A stretch of DNA of 64,000 bases, taken from positions 62,001-126,000 of the forward strand of contig JAYRXX010000073.1 in assembly GCA_041917295.1 (NCBI GenBank). Reading direction: 5' to 3'. This stretch comes from JADKHR01 sp041917295 (GTDB lineage Bacteria > Elusimicrobiota > Elusimicrobia > FEN-1173). How positions within the stretch are numbered: position 1 is the first letter of the stretch; every line of letters starts with the position of its first letter. Both the position numbers and the translations under genes were made by a program. Below are positions 18,567 to 27,526 of the stretch, one piece after another. Under the pieces are notes generated by a model. It searched no databases. It was given only the letters and a program-made list of their open reading frames with translations, and had not been told where the DNA came from.

Positions 18567-18706
18567 GTTGGGGTCCTCATTATATCGCCTTGATGCACTG
18601 AAAACAGGGAAGAAGACCGCCCGAAATCCAGTGCTTTGGATTCCAGGACGGTTTCCGTTCGACAACGACTCTTAACAGCAACCTCGCGAGGATACCCCCG
18701 CCTCAT
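18563..18706 (-). CDS. Possible 47-codon leader ORF coupled to copA
   Basis: ATG 18706, preceded by AGGAG ten bases upstream, opens a 47-codon frame (MRRGYPREVAVKSRCRTETV ...) whose TGA overlaps the copA ATG as ATGA. It fills the otherwise empty 168-base gap before copA and spans the hairpin at 18617-18653. No recognisable family. It could be a leader peptide that couples or attenuates copA translation, or chance. Confidence 0.25.
   Translation of the reverse strand: MRRGYPREVAVKSRCRTETVLESKALDFGRSSSLFSVHQGDIMRTPT
18617..18653 (-). promoter_or_regulatory. Hairpin in the copA leader
   Basis: ACCGCCCGAAATCCA (18617-18631) and TGGATTCCAGGACGGT (18638-18653) pair almost completely around a six-base loop, about 50 bases upstream of copA. 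Only scattered T follow, so an attenuator or RNA-stabilising hairpin is as likely as a terminator. Confidence 0.45.
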
Positions 18707-18734
18707 ACTTTTGCGGCTCCTTTTCTCCATAGGA

Positions 18735-21476
18735 TTAGCTCACGGCCGAGCGATTGCGCACCACCTTTGCCAGCTCCAATACGAAAAGCGGGATCGCGCC
18801 CACGGCGAGCAGTAGAAAGCAATCGGCGAGGGACATGGGCGAAGTCTTTAGGAATCGGCCCAGGACCGCGTTATGATGGCTCCACACCTGGAGGACGAAA
18901 GCGACGGCGACAGCGAAAGCTAGGTTGAGATTCGTGAACATCGAAATGCGCCAGATGGGCTTGGTCTCGCTGCGGGCGCCGAAGGAACGCAGGAGTTCCG
19001 CGAAGACCAAGGCGGCGAAAGCGTGGGTGCGGGCCATTTCTACGGTTTCCATCTTCAGCCCATAGAGGTAAACCGCGAACGCGACACCGGCCGTGAGAAA
19101 ACCCGTGAAGGACATCGTCCGAAGGAAACCGCGGTCCGTAATGCGCTCGGACCGCGGTCGCGGGCGGCGCTTCATCACGTCGGGATCGATGGGGTCGGTG
19201 GCAAGACAAAGCGCAGGCAGACCGTCCGTGACGAGATTGATCCAGAGCAGGTGGATCGGCAGGAGCGGTGTCGGGAGCCCCGCGACCACGCAGATGGTCA
19301 TGAGCAGCAATTCGCCGGTGTTGCCCGCCAGCAGGTACTGCAGGGTTTTGCGGATGTTGTCGTAGATGCCGCGGCCTTCTTCGACGGCGGCGACGATGGA
19401 GGAGAAATTGTCGTCGGTGATGATCATGTCCGACGCCTGCTTGGTGACTTCCGTGCCGCTGCGGCCCATCGCGACGCCGATGTCAGCGCCTTTGATGGCG
19501 GGGGCGTCGTTCACCCCGTCTCCGGTCATCGCGACCACCGCGCCATTCGCCTTCCAGGCGCGGACGATGCGCAGCTTGTGCTCGGCTGTCACGCGGGCGT
19601 AGACGGCGATCTCGGGAGCGCGGCCCTGGAGCTCATCGTCGGTCATTTTGTCCAGCTCGACACCCGAGACAGCCATGCCATCGTTTGAGGCGAGGCCAAT
19701 CTCCCGCGCGACGGCCGCCGCAGTGTGGGCATGGTCCCCGGTAATCATGACCACGCGGATTCCCGCGGCGAGGCACTTGGCCACAGACTCCTTAGCCTCT
19801 TGCCGCGGAGGATCATACATGCCCGACAGGCCCACGAAAACGAGATCGTGCTCCACGGCTTCAGCGGTCAAGCCCGCCGGTGGAGCATCGTCTAGGTCGC
19901 GATAGCCCGAGCCGAGCACGCGCAGGGCTTGCCGCCCCATCGCGGCGTTTTGCGCCAAGACGCTTTGGCGGTCTTCATTGGTGATGGGGCGGACCCCGGT
20001 GGTCGTGTAAATGTTCGTGCAGCGCTCCAAAAGCACATCGGGCGCCCCGTTGATGAAAGCGCGCAACCGCCCGTCCGGCATCCTCCGGATCACGGTGGCG
20101 CGTTTTCGCTCGGAGTCAAAGGGGATTTCATGATACTTCGGGAGCTCCTTTTCGATGCGCTCCCGGTCTCCGCCGGCCTTGGCGCCGGCGGCGAGCAAGG
20201 CGCCTTCGGTAGGATCGCCGATGACCTTCCATATCCCCGCTTCCTGGACGAGATGAGCGTTGTTGCAGCCGAGCATGATGGCCGAGAGTTCAAGCAACGG
20301 CGCGGCGTCCTTCCCTTCCGTCCTCCTGCCCATGTAATGGGTCTCGCCGTCGGGCCCGTAGCCTTCGCCGGTCACCTCGTAGCTTTGGGTAGCGACGTAG
20401 AGGGCGCGCACGGTCATTTCGCCCGCCGTCAACGTGCCAGTCTTGTCGGTGCAGATGACCGTGGTAGAGCCGAGCGTCTCGACGGCCGGCAACTTTCGTA
20501 CGAGCGCGCCGCGGCGGGACATGCGCAAAACCCCGAGCGCGAGCGCCACCGTGACGACGGCCGGAAGGCCTTCGGGGACGGCGGCGACGGCGAGGCTGAC
20601 CGAGGTCATCGTCAATTCCAAAAGCTTCGTTCCCCGCAGCAGCCCCAGCCCAAAGAGCAGCGCGACGATGCCCAAGGCCGCCCAGACAAGGACGCGCCCG
20701 AACGCGTCGAGTTTCCGTTCCAGCGGCGTTCCCTCGTCCGCTCCTGCCTCTTCGATTGACGCGGCGATGCGGCCCAATTCGGTCCTCATCCCAGCGGCCA
20801 CGACGACGGCCAGGCCGGTTCCCGCCGCGATGCTGGTCCCCATGAAAACCATGTTGGCCCGGTCCCCGAGAGGGATATCGGTCTGTGACAAAATCGCGGG
20901 CCGCTTCGCCCGCGCCTCGGACTCTCCGGTCAGCGCGGACTCGACGCACTTGAGCGAGGCCGCTTCAAGGAGCCGGGCATCGGCCGCGACCAGGTCGCCC
21001 GCCTCCAGCGCGAGGATATCGCCGACGATGACGCCCGAGGCGGGGATGGACGTCGCCTGTCCGTCGCGCCGCACCTTCGCCTGAGGCGCGGCCATTTTCT
21101 TGAGCGCCTCGATAGACCTGTCGGCCTTGAATTCCTGGGTGAAACCGATGACGGCGTTGAGGACGACGATGGCGAGGATGGCGGCGGCGTCCACGCCTTC
21201 GCCCAAGAGCCCGGAGATAACGCCCGCGCCGATGAGTATCCAGATGATGAGACTTTTGAACTGACCGAAGAAAATGCGCAGGGGGCTGATGCGCTTGCCT
21301 TCCTTCATCTCGTTCGGGCCATCGACCGCGAGGCGTCGCGCCGCCTCCTGTGCCGATAACCCGGCGGTCGATGAGCCGAGGTGCGCCAGCGCTTCATCGG
21401 CAGAGAGGTTGTGCCAGGGTTTGCCGCCAAAGGAAGCGGGGCTGAGCCGGAGGTCGGGCGCGACGGCGGGATTCAT
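18735..21476 (-). CDS. Cation-transporting P-type ATPase (P2A, Ca2+-type)
   Basis: 913 residues, typical of bacterial PacL/SERCA-like pumps. N-terminal actuator start (WHNLSADEALAHLGSS, then EGKRISPLRIFFGQFKSLII), SALTGESEA, the M4 ion motif VPEGLPAVVTVALALGV, ICTDKTGTLTAGEMTV with the phosphorylated Asp (~residue 344) and MTGDGVNDAPAIKGADIGVA, then a long C-terminal cation-ATPase domain (M7-M10). It would expel Ca2+ (possibly Mn2+) from the cytosol. Its place between an HD-GYP gene and copA inside a copper island is unusual. AAGGTAAGG precedes the start, and a 27-codon minigene overlaps it by ATGA. Confidence 0.9.
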   Translation of the reverse strand: MNPAVAPDLRLSPASFGGKPWHNLSADEALAHLGSSTAGLSAQEAARRLAVDGPNEMKEGKRISPLRIFFGQFKSLIIWILIGAGVISGLLGEGVDAAAILAIVVLNAVIGFTQEFKADRSIEALKKMAAPQAKVRRDGQATSIPASGVIVGDILALEAGDLVAADARLLEAASLKCVESALTGESEARAKRPAILSQTDIPLGDRANMVFMGTSIAAGTGLAVVVAAGMRTELGRIAASIEEAGADEGTPLERKLDAFGRVLVWAALGIVALLFGLGLLRGTKLLELTMTSVSLAVAAVPEGLPAVVTVALALGVLRMSRRGALVRKLPAVETLGSTTVICTDKTGTLTAGEMTVRALYVATQSYEVTGEGYGPDGETHYMGRRTEGKDAAPLLELSAIMLGCNNAHLVQEAGIWKVIGDPTEGALLAAGAKAGGDRERIEKELPKYHEIPFDSERKRATVIRRMPDGRLRAFINGAPDVLLERCTNIYTTTGVRPITNEDRQSVLAQNAAMGRQALRVLGSGYRDLDDAPPAGLTAEAVEHDLVFVGLSGMYDPPRQEAKESVAKCLAAGIRVVMITGDHAHTAAAVAREIGLASNDGMAVSGVELDKMTDDELQGRAPEIAVYARVTAEHKLRIVRAWKANGAVVAMTGDGVNDAPAIKGADIGVAMGRSGTEVTKQASDMIITDDNFSSIVAAVEEGRGIYDNIRKTLQYLLAGNTGELLLMTICVVAGLPTPLLPIHLLWINLVTDGLPALCLATDPIDPDVMKRRPRPRSERITDRGFLRTMSFTGFLTAGVAFAVYLYGLKMETVEMARTHAFAALVFAELLRSFGARSETKPIWRISMFTNLNLAFAVAVAFVLQVWSHHNAVLGRFLKTSPMSLADCFLLLAVGAIPLFVLELAKVVRNRSAVS

Positions 21477-21556
21477 GGGGTTGCCTTACCTTTTAAGACG
21501 ATCCGCCGCTGACGAAGACGGTAGACCACCGGGCTCACGAGCAAGGCGGCTTTCAT
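21473..21556 (-). CDS. 27-codon minigene locked between the HD-GYP and Ca2+-ATPase genes
   Basis: ATG 21556 overlaps the HD-GYP stop (TAATG) and the TGA at 21473-21475 overlaps the ATPase ATG (ATGA), so the frame fits the gap exactly. The peptide MKAALLVSPVVYRLRQRRIV ends LKGKATP: a hydrophobic N-terminus followed by a basic stretch, as in tiny membrane-bound modulators of P-type ATPases (for example KdpF), although no homology is claimed. It may instead serve only to carry ribosomes between the two large genes. Confidence 0.45.
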   Translation of the reverse strand: MKAALLVSPVVYRLRQRRIVLKGKATP

Positions 21557-22506
21557 TAGACCAGACCACGCGGGAGATCCAAGGGTCTGCCGGAACGATC
21601 GATGTGCCCGCCGGGCATACCGCCGCGCACTGCAGGCGGAGAAAGACGGCGCAAGCCCGCCAAAACAGCTGGATCAAACCGCGTCCCGGATTCCTTCTCC
21701 ATCTCCCGCAGAGATTCCTCCCAACCGGTGGCCTTCCTATATGACCGGTCGGTGGTGAGGGCGTCCAGGGCGTCGGCCGTGGTCAGGATTCGGGCCTCCA
21801 GTGGGATGCCGGCACCCGCCAAACCGTCCGGCGTCCCCGCGCCGTCAAAGCGCTCATGGTGGTGGAGGACCAATTCGGCCGCCTCCTTTAAGAAGGGAAG
21901 TCCGGCGATGATCGCGGCGCCGATCCCAGGATGCTCCGCCATTCGGCGGCGCTCCTCCTCTGTGAGGCCGCTGTTCTTGTGGAGCATGGCGTCGGGCACG
22001 CCGATTTTTCCCAGGTCGTGGAGCAAGGCCGCCCACCGCAGACGCTCCCGGGCCTCCCGGCCCAGGCCCAGGGCCTCGGCGATGGCATCGGCGTAAAAAG
22101 CCGTCCGCCGGGAGTGGCCCTCGGTGTAGGGGTCCCGGGCCTCCAGAGCGCGGGAGAGGGCCTCAAGCGTCCTTCGGAAACTTTCTGCCAGAGCCTCCCG
22201 GGCCCGGCGCTGCCCGTCGCCCAGGAACCCCGCCAAAAGGCCGCAACCCGCCACGGAAGCCAGGTCCGCCGCCAGCGCTCCGGCGGCTACCCCGCGCCGC
22301 AAACCAACGGCCGCCACCAGGGCGGAAGCAACCCCTGTCCGGACCAGTGCCGGGCGCAACCCCCGGCGCAACCCCAAAACGAGGACGGAGGCCATGACGG
22401 CCAGTACGAAATAATGGAAAAACTCCATCCGCGCCCCCGCCGCCAGCCACGCGGCGGCGGCCACAGCAAGGGCAAGGTCCTCCCGAACAAAAACACTTCC
22501 CTTCAC
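21556..22506 (-). CDS. HD-GYP-like phosphohydrolase with membrane-embedded N-terminus
   Basis: 316 residues from GTG 22506, preceded by GAGGAGGAC at ideal spacing. The first ~110 residues hold several hydrophobic helices (LALAVAAAAWLAAGA, YFVLAVMASVLVLGL). The C-terminal half is an HD-GYP domain: EGHSRRTAFYADAIAEALG, LLHDLGKIGVPD (the HD pair), HPGIGAAII, LVLHHHERFDGAGTPDGLAG, TTADALDALTTDRSYRKA. The GYP triplet is GTP here (Gly-Thr-Pro), so cyclic di-GMP activity is plausible but not certain. It links the metal island to second-messenger signalling or acts on another nucleotide. Coupled to the minigene and Ca2+-ATPase downstream. Confidence 0.85.
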   Translation of the reverse strand: MKGSVFVREDLALAVAAAAWLAAGARMEFFHYFVLAVMASVLVLGLRRGLRPALVRTGVASALVAAVGLRRGVAAGALAADLASVAGCGLLAGFLGDGQRRAREALAESFRRTLEALSRALEARDPYTEGHSRRTAFYADAIAEALGLGREARERLRWAALLHDLGKIGVPDAMLHKNSGLTEEERRRMAEHPGIGAAIIAGLPFLKEAAELVLHHHERFDGAGTPDGLAGAGIPLEARILTTADALDALTTDRSYRKATGWEESLREMEKESGTRFDPAVLAGLRRLSPPAVRGGMPGGHIDRSGRPLDLPRGLV

Positions 22507-22579
22507 AATGTCCTCCTCCGAAATAGCTCCCGAAGGCCCCGCTTCCCTCCCCACCCGGAAGCGGACCCACGGGAGAGGG

Positions 22580-22906
22580 TTATTTTCCCTTCCCTTCCAT
22601 CCCTTGCATCTTGTGCCAGGTGGCGAAGGCGCGGTAGTCGTCCCGCAGCTTCGCGGCGTCAGTGATGATGGCGTCGCAGTGCTTTTCCATTTTCTGGCGG
22701 ACGCTCACGGGTGTTTTGTCGGTCATACCGGCCTTCTTCATCGCCTTGTGCTCCGCGACCACAACGTCCAGGTCGGCGGCTTTCTGCTCGTAGGCCGCGG
22801 CCTTGGCGTGCGGATGGGCGACCTCCTCGGCAAACACCCGGGGCGCCAAGCCCAGGACCCCGGCAAGGACGGCTGCGGTGACAATGATGCTGTTGAGTTT
22901 TTTCAT
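22580..22906 (-). CDS. Small periplasmic 'EKHC...WHKM' protein, copy 2
   Basis: 108 residues from ATG 22906 (AAGGAG six bases upstream). Signal peptide MKKLNSIIVTAAVLAGVLG ... AFA, then an all-helical domain: a histidine-bearing first helix (HPHAKAAAYEQKAADLDVVV), MKKAGMTDKTPVSVRQKMEK, and the core EKHCDAIITDAAKLRDDYRA followed by FATWHKMQG. The single Cys in KHC and the spaced His/Met are likely metal ligands. A paralogue lies at 29900-30238. The proteins flank cusCBA and the sigma-control genes, suggesting a periplasmic copper/silver binding or sensing part. No named family. Confidence 0.8.
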   Translation of the reverse strand: MKKLNSIIVTAAVLAGVLGLAPRVFAEEVAHPHAKAAAYEQKAADLDVVVAEHKAMKKAGMTDKTPVSVRQKMEKHCDAIITDAAKLRDDYRAFATWHKMQGMEGKGK

Positions 22907-22947
22907 GTTTTTTCTCCTTTTGAACTGCAATAGGTGACCCACATCGC

Positions 22948-25900
22948 TCAATTTTCCATGGACCTGATATCCAGCTTGCTGACGTCCACGGTTCCGTGCT
23001 TCATCTCATAACGCCATTTCCAGATGAAGTACACGGCGGGATAGACCAACAGCTCCAGGATGAACGACGTGAAGAGCCCGCCCACCATGGGAGCGGCGAT
23101 GCGCTTCATGACGTCCGCGCCCGTGCCCGCCGCCCATAGGATGGGGACGAACCCCAGGAAGTTAGTGGCCACAGTCATCACCTTGGGCCGGATGCGCCGC
23201 ACAGAGCCGTGGATGACGGCTTCTTTCAGATCGTCGAAGGTTTTCATCCTGCCTTGGCGGGCCCGCTCATGATAGGCCATGTCCAGATAGAGCAACATGA
23301 AGACCCCCGTCTCCGCATCCAGGCCCAGGAGGGCGATGATGCCCGCCCAGACCGCCGTACTCATGTTGTAGTCCAGCGCCCAAAGCAGCCAAATGGCTCC
23401 GACGGCGCTGAAAGGAACGGCCAGGAGAACGATTCCCGTTTTGACGACTGACTTGGTGCTCATATAAAGGAGCGCGACGATGATGAAGAGCGTGAGAGGC
23501 ACGACCACGATGAGCCGTTTCTTGACCGCCATCATGCTCTCGTACTGCCCGCTCCAGACCAGGGAGTAGCCGGGTTTGAGGGTCAACTTCTCCCGGACCA
23601 CCCGTTTGGCTTCCGTGACGTAACCACCCACGTCGCGGCCCGCCACGTCCACGTAGACGTAGCCGGCCAGCATGCCGTTCTCGTTGCGGACCATGGAGGG
23701 GCCTTGGACCAATTGGATGTCCGCGATCTGGGTCAAGGGGATTTGGGCCCCGCCACCCATGGCGGCGACGGAACCCATGCCCGAAGCACCGGGGGCCCCC
23801 CCGGCGGACGGCACGGACACGAGCACCCGCCGAAGCTTCTCAAGGTCGTCCCGGAACTCGCGGGCGTAGCGCACGCTCACCGTGTAGCGCTCACGGCCCT
23901 CCACCGTGGTTGTGACCGGCTCGCCGCCGATGGCCGACATGATCACCATGTTCGCCTCGTCCACGGTCAGGCCGTAACGCGCAAGCTGCTCGCGTTTTAG
24001 AACGAAGTCCACGAAGTAACCGCCCGCCGTGCGTTCGGCGTAGATGCTGCGGGTTCCGGGCACGTCCCGGAGGATCATTTCCAGGTGCGTTCCGACCCGC
24101 TCGATCTCTTTCAAATCCGCGCCGAACACCTTGATGCCGATGGGCGTGCGCACGCCCGTGGTGAGCATGTCGATCCGCGCCTTGATGGGCATGGTCCAGG
24201 CGTTGGTGACGCCGGCGAAGCGCATCTTTTTGTCCATCTCGTCCACCAGCTCGTTGAACGTGGGATGGTTGGGCCAGACCAGGCGGAAGGGCGCCTCCAA
24301 GAAGTCCGGCATCCAGGAATACCAGCGCTCCCTGAACCGCCACTCGGATTTGGGTTTCAGGATGACGGTGGTCTCCATCATGGAGAAGGGCGCGGGGTCG
24401 GTGGAGGTCTCGGCGCGGCCAGCCTTGCCGAACACGCGCTGCACTTCGGGGAAGCTCTTGAGGATCTGGTCCTGGGTTTGAAGGAGCTTCTGCGCCTCCG
24501 TGACCGAGAGCCCGGGCAGAGTGGTGGGCATGTAGAGGATGGACCCCTCCTCCAACGTCGGCATGAACTCCCGGCCGATCTGGAAGTAGACGGGGACTGT
24601 AATCGCCACAAGAGCCGCGGACGCAATCAATACCCATTTGCGGAATTTGATGACCCATTCCACGGCGGGCTGATAGACTTTGAACATGGGCCGGCTGATG
24701 GGGTGTTCCTCCTCGGCGTACATTTTTCCGACGAAGAGGACCGTGGCGATTTTGGCCAGCCACGCGGGCTTGAAGCTGTAGGGCTCAAGGCGCGTGAAGA
24801 GGAGCCGGACCGCCGGCGCCAAGGTGATGGCCAAGATGGCCGCCAGGGCTAGGGCTAGGTTCTTGGTGTAGGCGAGAGGCTTGAACAGCCTCCCGGCCTG
24901 GCCTTCCAGGGCGAAGATGGGCAGGAACGCGATGGCCATGACCATAATGGAGTAAAAGGCGGAGGGACCCACTTCTTTCATGGCTTTGATGATGATTTCC
25001 CGGTGGTCGCCCTTCTTCCCGTCCTTGATCCAATCTTCCAGACGCTTATGGGCGTTCTCCGCCATGACGATGGAGGCGTCCACCATGTCGCCCACGGCCA
25101 CGGCGATGCCGCCCAGGGACATGACGCTGGTGGTGATCCGCATGAACATCATGGGGATAAAGCTCATGAGCGTGGCCACCGGCAGGATGATGATGGGTAG
25201 CAGGGCGCTCGTGAAGTGAAGGAGGAACACGATGATCACCAGGCTCACGATGATCATTTCCACGGTGAGAGCTTCGCTGACCGTGCGGATGGCCTCCTTG
25301 ATCAGCTCCGAGCGGTCGTAGGTCGTGACGACCTCCACACCTTCCGGCAGAGAGGGCTTGACCTCTTCCAGCTTCTCCTTGACCCGGTTGATGACGTCCA
25401 GGGCGTTCTCGCCGTAACGCATCACCACGATGCCGCCGACCGTGTTCCCTTCGCCGTCCAGGTCCGCCACGCCGCGGCGGATCTCGGGGCCCAGGGCCAC
25501 CTGGGCCACGTTTTTCACCAGGACGGGCGTCCCATTCTTGTCCCGGCTCACGACGATGTTTTCAATGTCCCCCACGCTTTTGGCATAACCCCGGCCGCGC
25601 ACCATATACTCGGCACCGCCGAATTCCACAAGGCGCCCGCCCACGTCGTTATTGCCCGCCCGGACGGCCTCCACCACTTTTCCGATGGACACGTTGTAGG
25701 CCGCCAGCGCGTTGGGGTTCACGTTGACCTGGTACTGTTTTTGAAACCCGCCGATGGAGGCCACCTCGGCGACCCCGGGCACGGACTGGAGCCAATAACG
25801 CAGATACCAATCTTGAAAGCTGCGGAGCTGGGCCAGATCGTTTTTCCCGGTCTTATCAACGAGGGCGTATTGGTACACCCAGCCCACGCCAGTGGCGTCC

Positions 25901-26289
25901 GGCCCCAGTTCCGTTTTGACCCCTTCCGGCAGACGGGGAATGATTTTGGAAAGATACTCCAGCACTCGACTCCGGGCCCAGTAGACGTCGGTGCCGTCCT
26001 CGAAGATTATGTAGACGTAGGAAAACCCGAAGTCGGAGAAGCCCCGGATAGCCTTGACCTTGGGAGCGCCGAGAAGCGCGGTGACGATGGGGTAGGTGAC
26101 CTGGTCCTCGACGATGTCTGGGCTCCGGTCCCAGCGGGAGTATACAATCACTTGCGTGTCGGAGAGGTCCGGCAGAGCGTCCAGAGGGACGCGCTTCAAG
26201 GCGTAAATTCCCGCGCCCACGCCCACCAGGGTCAACAGCAGGACGATAAACTTATTGCGTGCGCAAAAATCGATTATTTTTTCAATCAT
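22948..26289 (-). CDS. cusA: CusA-type heavy-metal RND transporter (monovalent cation, HME4)
   Basis: 1113 residues with the 12-helix RND plan and two large periplasmic loops. The start ARNKFIVLLLTLVGVGAGIY and VPLDALPDLSDTQVIVYSRW are typical CusA. The TM4 signature is AVGDMVDASIVMAEN (A-x-G-x-M-V-D-A-x-I-V-M-x-E-N), the HME4 form for Cu+/Ag+, unlike the divalent-metal form of the second RND protein in this window. The periplasmic loop carries methionine-rich segments for stepwise Cu+ passage. It forms a tripartite pump with CusB (10 bases upstream) and CusC. It exports Cu+/Ag+ from periplasm or membrane to outside. Confidence 0.95.
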   Translation of the reverse strand: MIEKIIDFCARNKFIVLLLTLVGVGAGIYALKRVPLDALPDLSDTQVIVYSRWDRSPDIVEDQVTYPIVTALLGAPKVKAIRGFSDFGFSYVYIIFEDGTDVYWARSRVLEYLSKIIPRLPEGVKTELGPDATGVGWVYQYALVDKTGKNDLAQLRSFQDWYLRYWLQSVPGVAEVASIGGFQKQYQVNVNPNALAAYNVSIGKVVEAVRAGNNDVGGRLVEFGGAEYMVRGRGYAKSVGDIENIVVSRDKNGTPVLVKNVAQVALGPEIRRGVADLDGEGNTVGGIVVMRYGENALDVINRVKEKLEEVKPSLPEGVEVVTTYDRSELIKEAIRTVSEALTVEMIIVSLVIIVFLLHFTSALLPIIILPVATLMSFIPMMFMRITTSVMSLGGIAVAVGDMVDASIVMAENAHKRLEDWIKDGKKGDHREIIIKAMKEVGPSAFYSIMVMAIAFLPIFALEGQAGRLFKPLAYTKNLALALAAILAITLAPAVRLLFTRLEPYSFKPAWLAKIATVLFVGKMYAEEEHPISRPMFKVYQPAVEWVIKFRKWVLIASAALVAITVPVYFQIGREFMPTLEEGSILYMPTTLPGLSVTEAQKLLQTQDQILKSFPEVQRVFGKAGRAETSTDPAPFSMMETTVILKPKSEWRFRERWYSWMPDFLEAPFRLVWPNHPTFNELVDEMDKKMRFAGVTNAWTMPIKARIDMLTTGVRTPIGIKVFGADLKEIERVGTHLEMILRDVPGTRSIYAERTAGGYFVDFVLKREQLARYGLTVDEANMVIMSAIGGEPVTTTVEGRERYTVSVRYAREFRDDLEKLRRVLVSVPSAGGAPGASGMGSVAAMGGGAQIPLTQIADIQLVQGPSMVRNENGMLAGYVYVDVAGRDVGGYVTEAKRVVREKLTLKPGYSLVWSGQYESMMAVKKRLIVVVPLTLFIIVALLYMSTKSVVKTGIVLLAVPFSAVGAIWLLWALDYNMSTAVWAGIIALLGLDAETGVFMLLYLDMAYHERARQGRMKTFDDLKEAVIHGSVRRIRPKVMTVATNFLGFVPILWAAGTGADVMKRIAAPMVGGLFTSFILELLVYPAVYFIWKWRYEMKHGTVDVSKLDIRSMEN

Positions 26290-26299
26290 GGCGGGGCCC

Positions 26300-27526
26300 T
26301 CAGTGCGAATGTCCGCCGCCGGGTTGGCCCAGCGCGGCTTTCAGGCGCGATTCGGAATCGATCAGGAAGTTGGCGGAGACTACCACCTTCTCCCCTTCTT
26401 TCAAGCCGGAAGACACCTCGTAATGGTCCTCAGCCTTGCGGCCCACCTTGATCTCGCGCGGGTCGTACTTCCCGGGACCGGTTTCCACGAAGACGATCTT
26501 GCGCATCCCCGAATCCAGCACGGCCTCCGCCGGCACGGCCAGTTTCCGGCCCAGGTTCACGTGGATAATTACATCCACATACATCTCCGGTCGGAGCAGA
26601 TCTCCTGAGTTGAGGATCTCTCCGCGCACGCGGAGGGTGCGCGTCTGGGGGTCTAAGATGCTGTCCACGGCGACGACCCGCCCTCTCAGGCTCCGGTCGG
26701 GCGACGCCGAGGAAACCACTTCCATCATCTGTCCCGCTTTCACGGTCCCCGCCTCGTATTCATAAATCTGGGCGTAAACCCAGACGGAGCCGCCCTTCTC
26801 ACTGAGAAGGAGGTTCGTCGGATTTTCGGCGGCGCCGCCCAACCGGTCGATCTGGTCCTGTGCGAGGCCCATCTGCCGGAGCCTCAGCACGGAGGAATTG
26901 ATGAGGGCCTCGGACCGCTCCTGCACGTCCGGCCAGGGGCTGTCCTTCACTTTTTCCTTAGACTTGAGAGCTTCCCGGTATTCCACGATGGCGTTGTAGA
27001 GGTCCGGATCATAGGCGACGCGGCCGCTGGCGCGGAGCAGAGTTTTCAGGTCCCGCCGGACCACGGGCGCGGCGCGCACGCCGATGAGTTGCTGTTTCTC
27101 CGGAGACAGGGAGATGGCGGCGCGGTCGGATTTTTCCGGCCGTCCCTCGGTTTTCACTTCTTCTTCATAAACTGGCACATAGTCCATACCCATCTCGTCC
27201 TGCTTCGGCTCGGGCGAAGTCACTTTGGGATTCATGGGATGCCGGTAGAAAAGGGGTTTCCTTTCGCCGCCCTGTTCTTGGGCTTCCTCCACGGCCTGCT
27301 CATGGGATTCCTCGGACTCGATAGGCACCAGCCGCATGTTGCAGATCGGGCAATCGCCGGGCCTATCGGAAACGTAGGTGGGGTGCATGGGGCAGTGGAA
27401 CTTGGCCGCTTTCTGGCTGGCGTGCTCGGCGTGGCCCCCGCCGCCCTTGCAACCGGCCAGCCAGAAGGTCCCGCCTCCCATCAATAGGGTCACGGCAAAA
27501 ATGAGAATGAGTCTTTTCGGTGTCAT
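26300..27526 (-). CDS. cusB: CusB-type periplasmic adaptor lipoprotein with HMBD domain
   Basis: 408 residues from ATG 27526, AGGAGG upstream, ATGA overlap with the cusC stop. Probable lipoprotein signal ending LAGC with Cys26 as the lipidated residue. Two metal-binding repeats follow: FHCPMHPTYVSDRPGDCPIC (complete) and YRHPMNPKVTSPEPKQDEMG with MDYVPVYEEE (the usual CusB N-terminal Met motif). Then the HlyD/CusB core: LIGVRAAPVVRRDLKTLLRA, a helical hairpin, the barrel-sandwich ENPTNLLLSEKGGSVWVYAQ and the C-terminal KVGRKAEDHYEVSSGLKEGE. It links CusA and CusC and hands metal to the pump. Confidence 0.93.
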   Translation of the reverse strand: MTPKRLILIFAVTLLMGGGTFWLAGCKGGGGHAEHASQKAAKFHCPMHPTYVSDRPGDCPICNMRLVPIESEESHEQAVEEAQEQGGERKPLFYRHPMNPKVTSPEPKQDEMGMDYVPVYEEEVKTEGRPEKSDRAAISLSPEKQQLIGVRAAPVVRRDLKTLLRASGRVAYDPDLYNAIVEYREALKSKEKVKDSPWPDVQERSEALINSSVLRLRQMGLAQDQIDRLGGAAENPTNLLLSEKGGSVWVYAQIYEYEAGTVKAGQMMEVVSSASPDRSLRGRVVAVDSILDPQTRTLRVRGEILNSGDLLRPEMYVDVIIHVNLGRKLAVPAEAVLDSGMRKIVFVETGPGKYDPREIKVGRKAEDHYEVSSGLKEGEKVVVSANFLIDSESRLKAALGQPGGGHSH

